Of a DNA stretch of 64,000 bases, positions 52,870 to 64,000 are shown piece by piece. This stretch comes from Paralvinella palmiformis. Taxonomy: Eukaryota; Annelida; Polychaeta; Terebellida; Alvinellidae. Numbering within the stretch: the first letter of the stretch is position 1; every line of letters begins with the position of its first letter. The DNA is taken from assembly GCA_025642065.1 (NCBI GenBank), contig JAODUP010000412.1, positions 319,501 through 383,500 on the forward strand, given 5' to 3'. The notes beneath the pieces were generated by a model, which had not been told where the DNA came from, searched no databases, and saw only the letters and a program-made list of their open reading frames with translations. The position numbers and the translations under genes were made by a program.

Positions 52870-53960
52870 TAATACTTCCAATAACTCGTCAATACATCCC
52901 CGCAGCAGTGGTACAGCATCCTAGCTAGCAACAAAGCTCAGCATCATTGTTCCTCAATTCTGTTTACCTAAATTTCAATATTGTTAGGTGGTGATTTTTT
53001 CTATTGTCATTCCTCGAACAATACCATTTAATTGTATTTTACCAAACTTTATTTCATAAGCATTCTTGTCGGTTTTTTTAATTCGTATTTATATAAAAAG
53101 CCAGCAATATATAATCTTTCTGATCTATTATTCCGTGAAGAAATAATATCTTTTCCATCCCAATGTTGTTCATTTATACCTGTCATGAAGAAAGTGTAAC
53201 TGTTTTCGGCTACAGATCCACAAATACCATTCATGGTTTATACCTGAAATCACTCTGTTGTACTGTCGTTTTACATATCTGTGAAACTCACTGAAATTTC
53301 AGAATCATGAATAATCTTATGTATTTAGAGGGTGCTAAAAAATAAATGAATGAACTCGGTCTTCCTAAAATATCTTTGTGATCACACTTCTTATATAAAT
53401 AATTACGAATCGATTAAAAAAATACAACATAGTTCGACATAATGTTTCATAATGTGATATTTCAGCATTTTATTGTACAGAATAGATTTTTACAACAATA
53501 GTCGTTTTTTTACATTAAATCTCCTATTATATTTGATATGCTTTATTCTTTTGCCACTCATGTTCTTCCCTTCGATATTGTTATGTATATAAAAGTGGTA
53601 TTTTAATGTCAAATGTGACGATTTTATTAGAAACAACGCACGAACACAATCTAACCAACGTGCTCCATCGCACAGGTGGTTATTTTATTTCATCAAATTG
53701 CTGCTGCGCAACGTCTGTTCACGATGTCTTTGTTATAACAACTCGGTCAGGTGCGTCGGGCTGGCAGATTCACTCAGTTAAGGGTTGCAGTAACGAGTCG
53801 AACTTGAAGAAATTCGACGTTGAAGCTGCAAATGTCAGCCCGCCTACGTCATTTATAAAAGCCGGAAGTGTACGCCATTACTTCCCTTGCTTTGTTAGTT
53901 GAGGATACGGATTGATTTTATATGGATAATTAGGCAAAAAGAATAGGTAACATCGGGGAT
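52870..53960. other. No gene recognised; 3' flank of the CPTP-like gene
   Basis: Non-coding. AATAAATGAATGAA (about 53340) could be a polyadenylation signal. The 53606-53902 open frame has no recognisable domain or splice context. Confidence 0.5.
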
Positions 53961-53964
53961 AATA

Positions 53965-54065
53965 ATATCGTAAACAATATCGTAAAGCGCCTTAGAGCAG
54001 CTTCTGTCTGGATAGGGCGCTATATAAATAGCACATGTTATTATTATTATTATTATTATTATTAT
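53965..54065 (+). repeat. SINE S2 / L2-type tail fragment
   Basis: GTAAAGCGCCTTAGAGCAGC TTCT then GATAGGGCGCTATATAAATA and a TTA tail. It matches the 3' end of the complete SINE at 12867-13197; the tRNA-like head is missing. Confidence 0.85.
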
Positions 54066-54650
54066 AACATTGCTAGAAAGTCCATATAGACCTATTGGTT
54101 TTTCCCATTTATTACGTTCTTTATTACACGCCCTTATGCCGGTAGTACACTACAGCATTTCATCGGTCGGGTTTTCTCGGCCGGGCTGCGGCTTATGGCC
54201 TAATGTGGTCAGGGGGTTTTTTCCGCCTATTTTAGTGGCAAGGATCAAAATATTTTGATATTACCCGCCGATATGTTCTCGCTGGGTGGAGTCCACCGTC
54301 AAAACCGTGTACTGTGCTGTATAAACCTGAGAGCTGAATTGACGTAACGTGGTAAAACAGACCAATGTGGGTGATATCAGCGGTACCATTACCAAATCAG
54401 GCCTAATGTCCGCTATCCCAAATATATACTAGTAGTTATAATAAGGGGTTTAATGGCAGTATTGACCAGCAGACTATTGCTAGCCATAAATGGCATATTG
54501 TGGACAGGATATAACTGGTCTTAACAAAGATTTTTCTTTTCCTACGTACGGCTAAAGTGAAGTATATATACAAATAAAGTTGTTATATTAAAGACATCAA
54601 CCCAACAAGTTGAAGCCAATACTACCGCTTGAGAGGCGAAACAGTGTTTC

Positions 54651-54684
<34 letters not shown>

Positions 54685-55240
54685 CATGATAATAATAATA
54701 ATGATCTATATTTAATAAAGCGCCATTACTAGCGGGCGCCATTCAAAGGCGCTGTACAGTAATGCCCCAAATAATGTATCTATTAAGCACAATACGAAAT
54801 TTGACCGATATTCATTATTTATCTGGGAATGAACTCTGAAATAGGTGTGTTTTCAGAATAGATACTTTTCAAGAGACGATGCATTTCTAATATCAACCGG
54901 CTACGTATTTCAAAACAAATGAGGACTGCAACACTAAACAACACAGAATTACCATTTGACTTGAGCGGAGACACAGGAATCTGCAACAGTATCTGAGTGG
55001 ATGGCCTGAGATTTGTGGATAACTTTCTAATGGACACCAGTTCACACAGGTATTCTGGCGTCATGTCATTGAACGATTTATAAGTTGTTAGTAAATTCTT
55101 GAAATGGATGCTCTGTCTAACAGGTAGTCAATGTAATATTTCAAGATTTGGGTGATGTGGTAATATTTTCCAGTATTTGTCACTATGAGAGTTGCAATAT
55201 TTTGATTTCGCTGAAGCTGATTGACATTATAATCAGATAC
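54651..55240 (-). repeat. Dispersed repeat R3 with (AAT)n end
   Basis: An (AAT)n tract (54651-54704), then TAAAGCGCCATTACTAGCGG and GCCATTCAAAGGCGCTGTAC, then a 400-bp body. On the minus strand this is an L2-like tail (TACAGCGCCTTTGAATGGC...TTTATTAAATATAGATCATT) ending in an ATT repeat. Shares its tail with 45078-45330. No protein motif was recognised in the body. Confidence 0.7.
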
Positions 55241-55812
55241 GTCATATAACAGGGATTTACATTAGCCTATACGAGATGTAACAAAGGAATGGACCACAGT
55301 AAAAAGTTTCTTATGTCAATAATGCTAAAAAACAGTGGCTGCTGTTAATTTGATAGTAGCCAACTCGGTATACTGATGCGACTTGTTCATACATTTTAAT
55401 AAATTTGTCAATACTAACCCATATATTTTATTTTACCCATTAGGGGTAATAGGTGATGCACCAATCTATGATGCTGGTGCTTTAGAGATAATGTGTCGAA
55501 ACCATATATATAATATTTGTCTTATCATGATTTAAGTTTAGAAGATTTTGAGTCATCCATAACCGAACATCAGCAGTACAAGGTCACTGCTTAAGACTAT
55601 ACCCTCTGGTGTTTGATATGTCAGCAGCGAGAAGAATTGGTTATATTCCAGCCTGTCTGTGCCCTTCAGGATCTTATACACCTGAAGCACGATGTGAGTC
55701 TTATGGCTTCTAACCTATCTCTATATGGCATACTTCTCAAGTATCAGCTTTGTGGCTCTCCTCTGGATTTTTTCGACTTCCAGCTTGTCACGTCGGAACC
55801 TTGGACGCCAGA

Positions 55813-57783
55813 TCACGATATCATATTCCAAAAGAGGGTATACCATAGTGGTGAATATCCTGCGGAGTGTCGCCTCATCAATGCACTAACAAGTCCAAGC
55901 ATTATTGATGCTTTGTTCACCGCTTTGGACACATGCCTATGGAATTTCAGATCCCGGTCAACGGTGACACCTAAATCTTTCTCTGTTATTGCTTCCAGTG
56001 AGGTAGTTCTCATACTGTACTCATAACATAGATTTGTTGAGCCTAGATGGAGAACATTGCATTTGGCCTCATTAAATCCCATCTGCCATTTCTGTGACCA
56101 GTGCACTAACTGATTTACGCTGCCTTGTGGTATGCCGCGGAGGATTCCTGCTCAAGTAGATAACTTGCCATTCACCATTAAACGCTTCCGTCTGCCTGAG
56201 AGAAAGTTCCCAATCCAGGTGACCTTTATGCCATATGCCTCAAGTTTCTTAATTAATCTCCTATGAGGAACAGTGTCGAAAGCTTTTTCTGGAGTCAAGG
56301 TAAACGACACCTGCAGGATCTCCACCATCTAGTAACTCATCTACCGCTCAAGTGTGGTGAATAGCCGAGTCATGCATGAGCGTCCAGAAACAACGCCACG
56401 TTGGACATTACAGAATAGATCGTCATTAATCATGTGGTTGACTAGCTTGTCTCTAATTATAGATTTAATAATTTTACCAATAAATGATGTTAGGCTTACT
56501 GATCTATAATTATTTTCTCAGGAGATTTCTGATCCTTTCTGGTGGATCGATGTTATGTGGACATCCTTCCATGCTTCTGGTAGTGTACCTTCCATAACAG
56601 ACTTACTGAATATTATTCGTAAAGGCACCTTTATTGCGCAGGACAGTCCCTTTAGTACCCATGGTTGGAATCCATCTGGGTCTGCTGACATAGAAACATT
56701 TAACTTATTTAGTTTTCTCTCAAGCAGATGATGAGTAATTATTACATCTTTCAGCATACCACTTTCCTGTCGCTCATTCATAATAGGTATGGTGTCTGTG
56801 TCTTCCCTGGTGAACACACTAGTAAATGATCATCACTAGTGACACTGGCATCTTCCTTCTGTATGACGCCAAAGCTTGTTTTATTCTTCAGCTTGGACTT
56901 GCAGTATCTCCAAAACATCTTTTGGATTGTCCTTTGAGTTGTCCTTTGGGTTGCCAACTTCCGTTCAAAATCTCTACACATGTTTCTTGTCATGGTAGTG
57001 AATTCATTTTTCTCAGTAGTTGCACGGATGTAGTCCAAACGATCCCCAGTTGTTATTCGATATCGTTTCCATGGTTGTTGGTTCTTTTTATGCTTTGTTA
57101 CGGCTTTCCTGTTGCCCATTTATTTTCCATTTCTTTTTATTTCCTTATTTAGTCATTTAGCATTGAAGAGACAGACGTCCATGCATATTCTTCTGTTAGT
57201 GCATTTAGATTGAATTGAATTGGATTTATTTCACCACGGATCATTTTCCCAATCCATTTCCAGTAAATTCTTATTCATATTTTTATAATCGCCTTTACGG
57301 TATCGGAAACGAGGTTCCGCCTTTTTCTGCTTCTTTGAACTTACCTGTAGATTGCATTTAATGATTACATGGCCACTCAAACCCATCTTGCATGGTACTC
57401 CACATTGCTAACCATGTTGTCTTCACTTGTGAAGAGGAGGTCAAGTTCTGCCCATACCTACATCTAGTAGGTGTATATATGCGCTGTATCAAGCATGCAT
57501 CTCTCACAGCATCCAGGAATAATTGACTACGGTGGTATATACCTTTATCGGTGGTCTTGGTGTTCCAATCAATTTCTGGGTTATTAAAGTATCGCATAAA
57601 TATTACTTGGGATGGACCTCTGCTATTTGACTCATGCTTGGGAAATTTGTCATCATTTCCTGGTGAACTAGTAGGAATCCTGTACATACACCCCAGCATG
57701 ATTTTACTAATCTCGCTTAAGTATAATTGGATCCATATACTTTCCTTAAAAACAGTGTCTGTTTTAATTTCATATGCTCTCAA
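55813..57783 (-). pseudogene. LINE ORF2: endonuclease and reverse transcriptase
   Basis: Endonuclease part (57783-57358): LGCMYRIPTSSPGND (Y-R-P-P equivalent) and VIFMRYFNNPEIDW, with M-R-Y-F in place of the usual G-D-F catalytic block, so probably dead. Spacer 57119-56778. RT part (56817-56518): LNVSMSADPDGFQPWVLKGL, the 'K-A-x-G-P-D-x-x-P' block, and PEAWKDVHITSIHQKGSE. The finishing segment (56106-55813) reads WQMGFNEAKCNVLHLGSTN and EKDLGVTVDRDLKFHRHVSK, typical downstream of YADD in CR1 elements. Confidence 0.82.
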
Positions 57784-58169
57784 GGCGAGGTGTTTAGTAA
57801 TATACCCTACTACACCTCTCGCTACTTCATCCTCTTCTATGTTTGTATACAGGTCATATCCATCTAACGTGAATTAATTGTTACTTACTTAGGACTTCTT
57901 GGGTGTACTTAGGACTTACCTCAGTGATCCCAATGATATCTGCGTTCCTTTCAATTGCTATCACCTGAAGTTCTCTTATCTTGTTTATCAAACTATAAGC
58001 ATTAGTGTACATCAATATCAAATCTTCTAGTTTACCGGTCAAATTGGCGTCATTTAGTCACTGTTGTGGGGTCGGTGTCCTTAGTATATGCGTGGTTCCT
58101 GTGACCCTTTTTGTATCCTGTCTGGCACCTATGTTGCTATCTTCTTCTTGATTGGATGTTACACTAACC

Positions 58170-59108
58170 TCATGAGTAGGCCTTCTGACCTGACTTACCT
58201 TGGTGATTATTTGGCACAATGAATATATTCACCTCACTGGCATCTCGCCTCGTTCTCCGTTCTTCTCTGAGCTGTTTCTCTTTTTCTCTTTCTGCTGGTA
58301 CTAAATCGGGTGATATATAGACATTTGACCATTTATCAGTGTGTCTCAGAAATTTAGCCGCAGTAAGTATGGCTCTTCTTCTTGCTGGTTGGTCAAAGGT
58401 TGCCATTATCAGACGTGGCTTGATAATATGGTTCTGCCCTCTTCTACCTAACCTGATGAGCTTAGTAATTTCCACTCCATCCACATTTAAACCTTGGGTA
58501 CAGCATATCTTCGACTCTCTCAAAGTCTGCTATACTTTGTTTAGCTGCAGTATCTTATTTGCTTTCCAGAAGGTTATGAATGATGATGTTTGATTTCCTC
58601 CTCATTCTATCAGTATATTCATCAGGTATATGAACCGCTTATCTTTTCAGAATAGTGACCTTCCGGTTGTGCACTCCCTTATGCTGGTTATATATCATTG
58701 GGGCAGGGTTGGTGTTTGCCTTCACTGCCTGAGCATAGGAATTTACGATCTTTTCATTTCTGTCATCGTGTCTTCCATCTTTTTCTCTAGCTGGTCCATC
58801 ATCTGTTCTAGATTTACACCCCTGTCGTTAATGTCAGTGGTTTTACTACTGTCCTTTACCTGTGTGGGGTTTTCACAGAAATCTCTCACCTCTACTTCAC
58901 AGATTTTACAATACCGATGTAAGTTACCAATCAGGTCATGAACATACGGGGGTAGGTCTTTACATTATGGACATCCCCATTTGGCACACGTCTCGCACTC
59001 AGTGACCGATTCGTAACCACCTGATAAACAGCACTCACGGTCGAATGGTTCCGGTTCTCTATCCTCATCTGACTTGGCTTTTACTCTCTTATTTTTGTGG
59101 TTTTCCAT
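58170..59108 (-). pseudogene. LINE ORF1: zinc finger plus nucleic-acid-binding domain
   Basis: ATG at 59108. Basic N-terminus, then ECCLSGGYESVTECETCAKW and GCP-stop-CKD, followed by YCKICEVE: a cysteine pattern of C-C-x11-C-x2-C-x4-C-x2-C and then C-x2-C, PHD-like, as in CR1-type ORF1 proteins. A predicted coiled coil (LEQMMDQLEKKMEDTM) comes next. After breaks, the segment 58523-58170 has KPRLIMATFDQPARRRAILT and VYISPDLVPAEREKEKQL, typical of the ORF1 C-terminal domain. At least two in-frame stops. Confidence 0.75.
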
Positions 59109-59149
59109 TTGCTGTTACTTTCCTCCTTGTTTGAATGCCGTCAATGTGA

Positions 59150-60293
59150 ATTGGGTTCTTTACCGTAAAAAACCTTTTTTTTACATTACATCGTAAAAAA
59201 CTGTTATTAACTGTAAATAACATAAAAACGTGAACAAACATTGTGTAACTAAGTAAACACATTCACATAATCATGTCTTCACAAACATGCATCTCACAAA
59301 TATAATGCTTATCTTTTTTATTGTACTACCTTAAATATTGGCACACGTATGAAATGTAGATCGTGACATAACAGATATTAACTACTCAGTGGAAAACAAT
59401 TAGACATAACATCAACATAGTTAATATTCTAATTCAACCATTTCTCTGAGCATTCTGTAGCTGAATACCAGCTTAAAGGCCGTGCTATTGCCAAGACAAT
59501 TGCAAACTTTGGTATGAATATTTCCAAAATTTGAAAACAATACTCTCAATGGACGCATATGAAGCTGAGCATGATTGCAGTTTGACAGCTAATGCAACAA
59601 AGTCACTTGGCAATCCATACGATTATACATGGTTAAGGTCTTGATAATGAATACAATATCACAGTCACAACACAGAGATTTTCAACATCATGACATTTTT
59701 CAGTGTTCAGAAATTAACACATGTAGAACCTACTTATTAACGATGTTAATGACGTCTGTGTAAAAAACGTGCCAACCCTGATGTAGGTATAGAAGCATGA
59801 GAGATAAGAATACTGATTTAAATGTGATATAGGGCTGGTTTTATACATTCGGAAATGAAGTCACAAACACCATGATTTGGGTGTAATTAAGTCACTAATA
59901 CAATGACAATAAATGTCAGTGTGAGATAGGTGATCAGCAGATGAGCAGCCCGGGGGATTAGCAATTGGGCTCATTATGGTCATACCTTATGTAAATGTCA
60001 CCTATAATTGGTACAATTGCATCCAGTTGTTATTTTATTTGGTTAAATACACATACTTATTTAACTGATCAATGCATTCTACAATATGTAATAATACTAA
60101 CACTATGTTGCAATAAACAAGCATTATCAGCACTTAATATTATTTAGATTTTCACAGTAAAAATTGAATTTCTTTCGAAAAGGGAGTTTTTTATAATTCA
60201 TTGTAAAAAATTTAAAAACCATGTTTTTACATGACGTTAAAAACGTTAAATAACGGTGTTAATAACGTCTATGTAAAAAACCTACCAACCCTG
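59150..60293. repeat. hAT-like non-autonomous repeat (tentative)
   Basis: The right end read inward is CAGGGTTGGTAGGTTTTTTA (60293-60274) followed by CATAGACGTTATTAACACCG. A second end-like block of the same orientation lies at 59738-59785 (CAGGGTTGGCACGTTTTTTA in reverse complement). The left side at 59153-59210 has ACCGTAAAAAACCTTTTTTT...CTGTTATTAAC, loosely matching. CAGGGTT termini are usual for hAT elements. A clean 8-bp target duplication was not found. Confidence 0.45.
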
Positions 60294-60850
60294 TCATCAA
60301 CGGGCTTCACTTCCGGTTTCCTATCTTCCATTTGAAGGTCGCTACCTTCATTTGCTTTGTGTTTTCGGGGAGAATCTCCAGGCTGTCGCTTATTTAGCAC
60401 AGCCTCTATGTTGGAGTGGTTGAGAAATACCTTGACGGTGGTCACTGCCAGAGTGTTTTACGTCCTCGTGGGGTCTTAACGTCCCCCTTTATTTGTAATA
60501 ATTCAGTGGAGACGGCAGCGCCATTTAACGTGGTCAACCACCCACGATGTTGTGAGCCGAGAAATTAATCTTTGGAAAAGTCTCGACCTCTTGCTGGGAT
60601 CGAACCTGTGACCCTTGGCACCAAGTGCTTGGTGCTTAGCCGCTAGGCCACCAGAGCTCACCAACTGTCCCTACCTTTCCTCCTTGCTCTTTTTATAATT
60701 TCTTTCACTGGAGAAATACTCTCTAACTGTTTCAATTCTTCGTCCTTTTGACCACGGCTAGCCAGTTCCTTTTAGATTTCTCTGCTGTGATAATATACTT
60801 TGTATCCCGTTCGAGATATCTTTCCTTTATTGTCGCTCAGGAACACGTTG
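60294..60850 (-). pseudogene. Unassigned coding-like remnant, split by a SINE
   Basis: Minus-strand frames on both sides of the SINE are rich in Lys/Arg/Glu and lack stops for 40-55 codons. One side (about 60850-60665) includes FLSDNKGKISRTGYKVYYHS and LKQLESISPVKEIIKRA; the other (about 60420-60296) includes VLNKRQPGDSPRKHKAN and LQMEDRKPEVKPVDD. They may be ORF1 of a further retroelement; no firm family. Confidence 0.35.
60440..60660 (-). repeat. tRNA-derived SINE, family S3
   Basis: Minus strand from 60659: GAGCTCTGGTGGCCTAGCGG (A-box TGGCCTAGCGGCTAAG), B-box GGTTCGATCCC (plus-strand GGGATCGAACC, 60597-60607), then a body with CCACGTTAAATGGCGCTGCC. A different head from S1 and S2; single copy in the window. 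Confidence 0.78.
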
Positions 60851-60989
60851 TACGGTAATAGATCTAGACTATAGAAATTATTGTTCTTTGGAACTATAAT
60901 TAACGTGTTTATAACACTATAATAGATACACCAATGACATCGCACACACTATCTTCGATCAATACCAAATAACTAACAAATAACAATCA

Positions 60990-61760
60990 AATAATTTAGA
61001 CAACGTCCGCCATTGATCATCGCCATTGCTGAGTGTCATCAGCATACAAGTGATATTTAACGCCATATCACTGCTCAATTTTCCCAAAAGGACGTGTATA
61101 TGGGCGAAGAATTCAACTCTGTGGTACACCAGATAACTGAACAATAGTACCAATAATAGACACTCTCTGGGAGCGTTGTTCCAAGTAGAACTCAAACCAT
61201 TCAGGTATCTTACCTGACATACTGAATATTTCTTTCAACCTAGAAAAAAGTACCTTGTTTGAATATTAGAGTCCGAATTGGTTTTTATTGATGGTTTTAC
61301 AAGGGAAGTTTTCGTGGCTCTTGAGAAAATACCTATTGATAATGATAACTATCTTTGTAATCTGGCTTATCAGAATATCCAGACACTCTTTCACAAGCAA
61401 TGTAGGCATAAGGACAGCTGCACAGTAAGCATTAGATAACCTTTTCATCAACTGCTTGACATCAGTCTCCTCAAGATGCTCAAATGTATCCACCATGGAC
61501 ATGCATGACTCTTCTACCAATAGTATACCCTGTGATAAGATGCTGGAAGGGAATCCACTATGTATATTTAATTCTTTTGACAGAAGAAGATATTAAGACA
61601 ATGGGCCACATCTTTTTTCTGAGTTGCTAATATTTGGAGAGACAGTCTGGTTTTTGTGTAGTACTTTATTCGCAGAACTGATAATGTCCTTTTATTTCCC
61701 TTATTTAGCAGAGGCATGACTATTTTTAACTTGAATTTCAATAACCTAGAACATTTCATA
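60990..61760 (-). mobile_element. LINE RT fragment, minus strand
   Basis: Minus-strand frames: FEHLEETDVKQLMKRLSNAY and LMPTLLVKECLDILISQITK (61490-61360, pre-RT block), then MSGKIPEWFEFYLEQRSQRV (61219-61160, the 'W-F-x-S-Y-L' block), SGVPQS, and after a shift VKYHLYADDTQ (61062-61030). Distinct wording from the other LINEs of the window. Broken. Confidence 0.78.
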
Positions 61761-61769
61761 ATGAATATA

Positions 61770-62108
61770 CAAACTGGCCTCTATATCCTCATATTATACT
61801 ATGGAAGCAGGGGTCTTCTTGGCATTTCCTTTGTCCTTATAGGTGCATGCTCATCTACAAGTTCCATCAATGTACTGATATTGATCATTTGGTGGATCCA
61901 ATACCAAATAACAGACCCCAGATTCGCTAAGAAACCACCTTTCTTAATCGACTTATGTTTTCTATAAGAAATACCTTTAGCTGAAACAGAATGTTTCTGT
62001 AAAGATCGATCTATGCTAATAAGAAGTACTTGTGTGTGTGTGTGTGTGTGCGTGCGTGCGTGCGTGTGTGTGTGTGTGTGTATGTGTGTGTGTATGTGTA
62101 TCTGTATA

Positions 62109-62159
<51 letters not shown>

Positions 62160-62580
62160 GTGTTTTATAAAGATAGTTAAGGCGCTGGCACAGGTGTTAT
62201 ACTTTCATTCAAACAACAATTAACTCCAAACTGATTTTTTTTAAATATTTAATTGTAAGTATAATTAATTACCGGTAAAATTAGATAGAAATGAAAGAAA
62301 GAAAAAAAATTCTAAAATAATCCAGAAGAGGATAATCTAAATATTAAAACAAAAATTATGATTAAAACAAAACCAGGCTTTGTGTCGAACACTACGGCCA
62401 AGAAAGAATAAGACTAATTATTTTAAGGTATTTATTTCAACTTACTTGACACTAAATAACCCGAGAGGCTTTTATGTTTAGTGTAAGCTGTGATGATACT
62501 ATATTGATAGTGTTCTAAATAACTCTTCGGTTGAAGTATCTTAAAATGTTTATTTATTATTCTTGAAGCCATATTGCCTG
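61770..62580. other. No gene recognised; (TG)n microsatellite inside
   Basis: Non-coding with a (TG)n/(TGTA)n tract at 62031-62162. The tract makes several false open frames. Confidence 0.6.
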
Positions 62581-62582
62581 TT

Positions 62583-62870
62583 CTAGAAAAGGGGCATTAT
62601 TAGAGCTACAGTGTCACCTTTTTCGGCCGATTCTAATATATCTTCCGAACGTTTTTTATTTAACCCTGTTGGTTCTAATGATCCCAGGCTATCAATCCAA
62701 AAAGTTTCTCGTTTTAGTCTATTAATTCGGTCCTGCCAATCAGAACCTGAGCTGTGTATTTGTTCAATCGGTATAAAAATATAATCACCGAGAGATGGAC
62801 GGTTGTAATCAGGCAGAGAAGAGTTATCTGCGTGCACTTTTAAATGTGTATATAAAGAAGAAAGTCGATG
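62583..62870 (-). mobile_element. Penelope-like element, GIY-YIG C-terminal fragment
   Basis: Minus-strand frame: SSLYTHLKVHADNSSLPDYN, then YIFIPIEQI, then RLKRETFWIDSLGSLEPTGLN and 28 further residues to the stop at 62583. The R-x-x-x-E-x-x-W-I-x-x-L-x-x-x-x-P-x-G-L-N end block is the signature of the GIY-YIG endonuclease tail of Penelope-like retroelements. The upstream half of the nuclease and the RT are missing. It abuts repeat R2. Confidence 0.7.
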
Positions 62871-62917
62871 TTTTCTTTCAATTGTATGTGCATATATATG
62901 TGCGTATGTGTGTGTGT

Positions 62918-63290
62918 TTAGGGTACATAGTAAGAGGCAACAGGCACAGAGCATCAACATATCTAAACATCCTTCGAAACCTACCTCCATAAATCTAAAT
63001 ACAACTATACATACATTAATCTAAAAATAAAATGTTCCATACCTCCACATATTTATAAATGTGTGCGTATACCTAAGCATGTGTCTGGTCTACTCATCAG
63101 CCTGTGGGAACCAGCTAATTCGCTTTTCGTGCGCGACAAATATGTCACGCCAACGGGAAAGCGGCTACATGCAGGCTACGTACAAAAAGCGGAAGCACGT
63201 AAAAACATACCATTTGATACCACAGCTCGCAACAAACAACACGTGCGTGTGGTTCAATGGTGACTTGCTACATACATATCATAAACTATT
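62918..63290 (+). repeat. 370-bp dispersed repeat R2, copy 2
   Basis: Direct-orientation partner of 19099-19480 (see that entry), including a preceding TG-rich stretch (62888-62918). The middle contains an open frame of about 66 codons (63063-63263) that is largely but not fully open in copy 1. Confidence 0.85.
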
Positions 63291-63299
63291 TTGACACCA

Positions 63300-64000
63300 C
63301 AGTTTACATTCAACAGTAATTTTCTGTGATCCAAAAGAATCCTGTATATAAAACATTTCGACACCTCAGATGCTGACCTCAGCTTTATTCTGGGTTCGAA
63401 TAACTGAATAAATCCTACCTATATGAACCATGTATCAATACACGTCCGACTGGTCTGGCGTCGAAGTTCTTCTCTAACCTAAGTGAAAATTCAAGCCCTA
63501 TATATAGCCTCAGCGTGTTAACAAACATTATAGTTTGTTCATAACAAAGAGAATGTACACTAACTTAGTATGGACTCACTGAAGCGATTTAACTAAATAT
63601 AAACAAAGTGGCATACCGCACAATGGATTATTACTGGACTAGAACGAAATATCGTCTGAAACCTGAGTAAATACTATGATTTACTCGAACCTAACAGCTA
63701 ACCCTCATACGTTTCCGTTCATCACTAAGTGAACGTTCACTCACGCTTAATTTAGCGTCCCTAAGTATATGCAGTTAGGTGTGGTAGCATCTAAATTAAA
63801 GCGCCTATCCACTTGATCTATTTGACCCATGGTCGAGAACAGCGGATTTCAGGCAGATCTCCGATACTGCGAATGACACGTCGGGATTATAATAGCTATA
63901 CATTTAACAAATTTCCTATATCAGTGTAATCTAATTACTCATAATATGGGAAAAAACTCTGTCCGCAGCTTAATACCCATGGAGATGCCTGCCGGAGTAA
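63300..64000. other. No gene recognised
   Basis: Non-coding to the end of the window. The sequence is less AT-biased than average but shows no frame, splice or repeat signature I can name. Confidence 0.55.

Larger units (their letters stand above)
55560..59108 (-). mobile_element. Nearly full-length CR1-like LINE, minus strand
   Basis: From 59108 downward: ORF1 with a Cys-rich zinc-finger N-terminus and C-terminal domain (to about 58170), then ORF2 with apurinic-type endonuclease (about 57880-57360), spacer (57119-56800), RT (56800-55813) and C-terminus. The parts are in canonical order with most of the length preserved, making this the youngest-looking LINE here, but in-frame stops and shifts still separate the blocks. 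It lies next to a hAT-like repeat at its 5' side. Confidence 0.85.

Noticed and set aside
53606..53902. 98-codon open frame after the CPTP-like gene
   Set aside because: No recognisable motif, no start context or neighbour supporting expression.

Overview
This is AT-rich animal nuclear DNA. It has GT-AG introns, very long (TA)n, (TG)n, (CT)n, (TTA)n and (CAGA)n/(TAGA)n tracts, tRNA-derived SINEs, several CR1/L2/jockey-type LINE remnants, one BEL/Pao LTR element and a Penelope-like fragment. The gene content (DEG/ENaC channel, C-type lectin and PAN domains, carbohydrate sulfotransferase, GLTP-fold lipid transfer protein) and repeat style suggest a marine lophotrochozoan, most likely a mollusc. 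That assignment is inference; no sequence here fixes the species.

Layout. 1-9.9 kb: no host gene. It holds an old dispersed repeat (copy 1, 1950-5170) interrupted by a 5'-truncated LINE, then a second decayed LINE on the minus strand. 10.1-20.1 kb: a 13-exon plus-strand gene that I could splice into one uninterrupted frame of 771 codons. It is a DEG/ENaC sodium channel with a complete C-type lectin-like domain (CTLD), a Ser/Thr-rich mucin-like segment and a six-Cys cluster inserted in its extracellular finger region, directly after a furin-type RTKR motif. This is the main discovery of the window. 20-27.9 kb: microsatellites, LINE fragments, a SINE. 28.8-29.7 kb: the 3' part of a CTLD-PAN gene that looks broken. 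30-40.6 kb: two convergent LINE fragments, a SINE and a decayed BEL/Pao element. 40.86-42.37 kb: copy 2 of the dispersed repeat, inverted and without the LINE. 45.4-46.8 kb: a minus-strand two-exon (coding) carbohydrate sulfotransferase of 384 aa. 51.5-52.9 kb: a plus-strand two-exon ceramide-1-phosphate-transfer-protein-like gene of 231 aa. 54.6-63.3 kb: a nearly complete CR1-like LINE (ORF1 with zinc finger, endonuclease, RT), a hAT-like non-autonomous repeat, another LINE fragment, a Penelope-like GIY-YIG fragment and a 370-bp repeat also present inside the channel gene.

The three intact host genes are not an operon and have no obvious shared pathway. The lectin-bearing channel and the sulfotransferase both concern extracellular glycans, but a functional link is speculation. 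Coordinates of exons come from reading frame, splice consensus and phase matching by eye, without transcripts.
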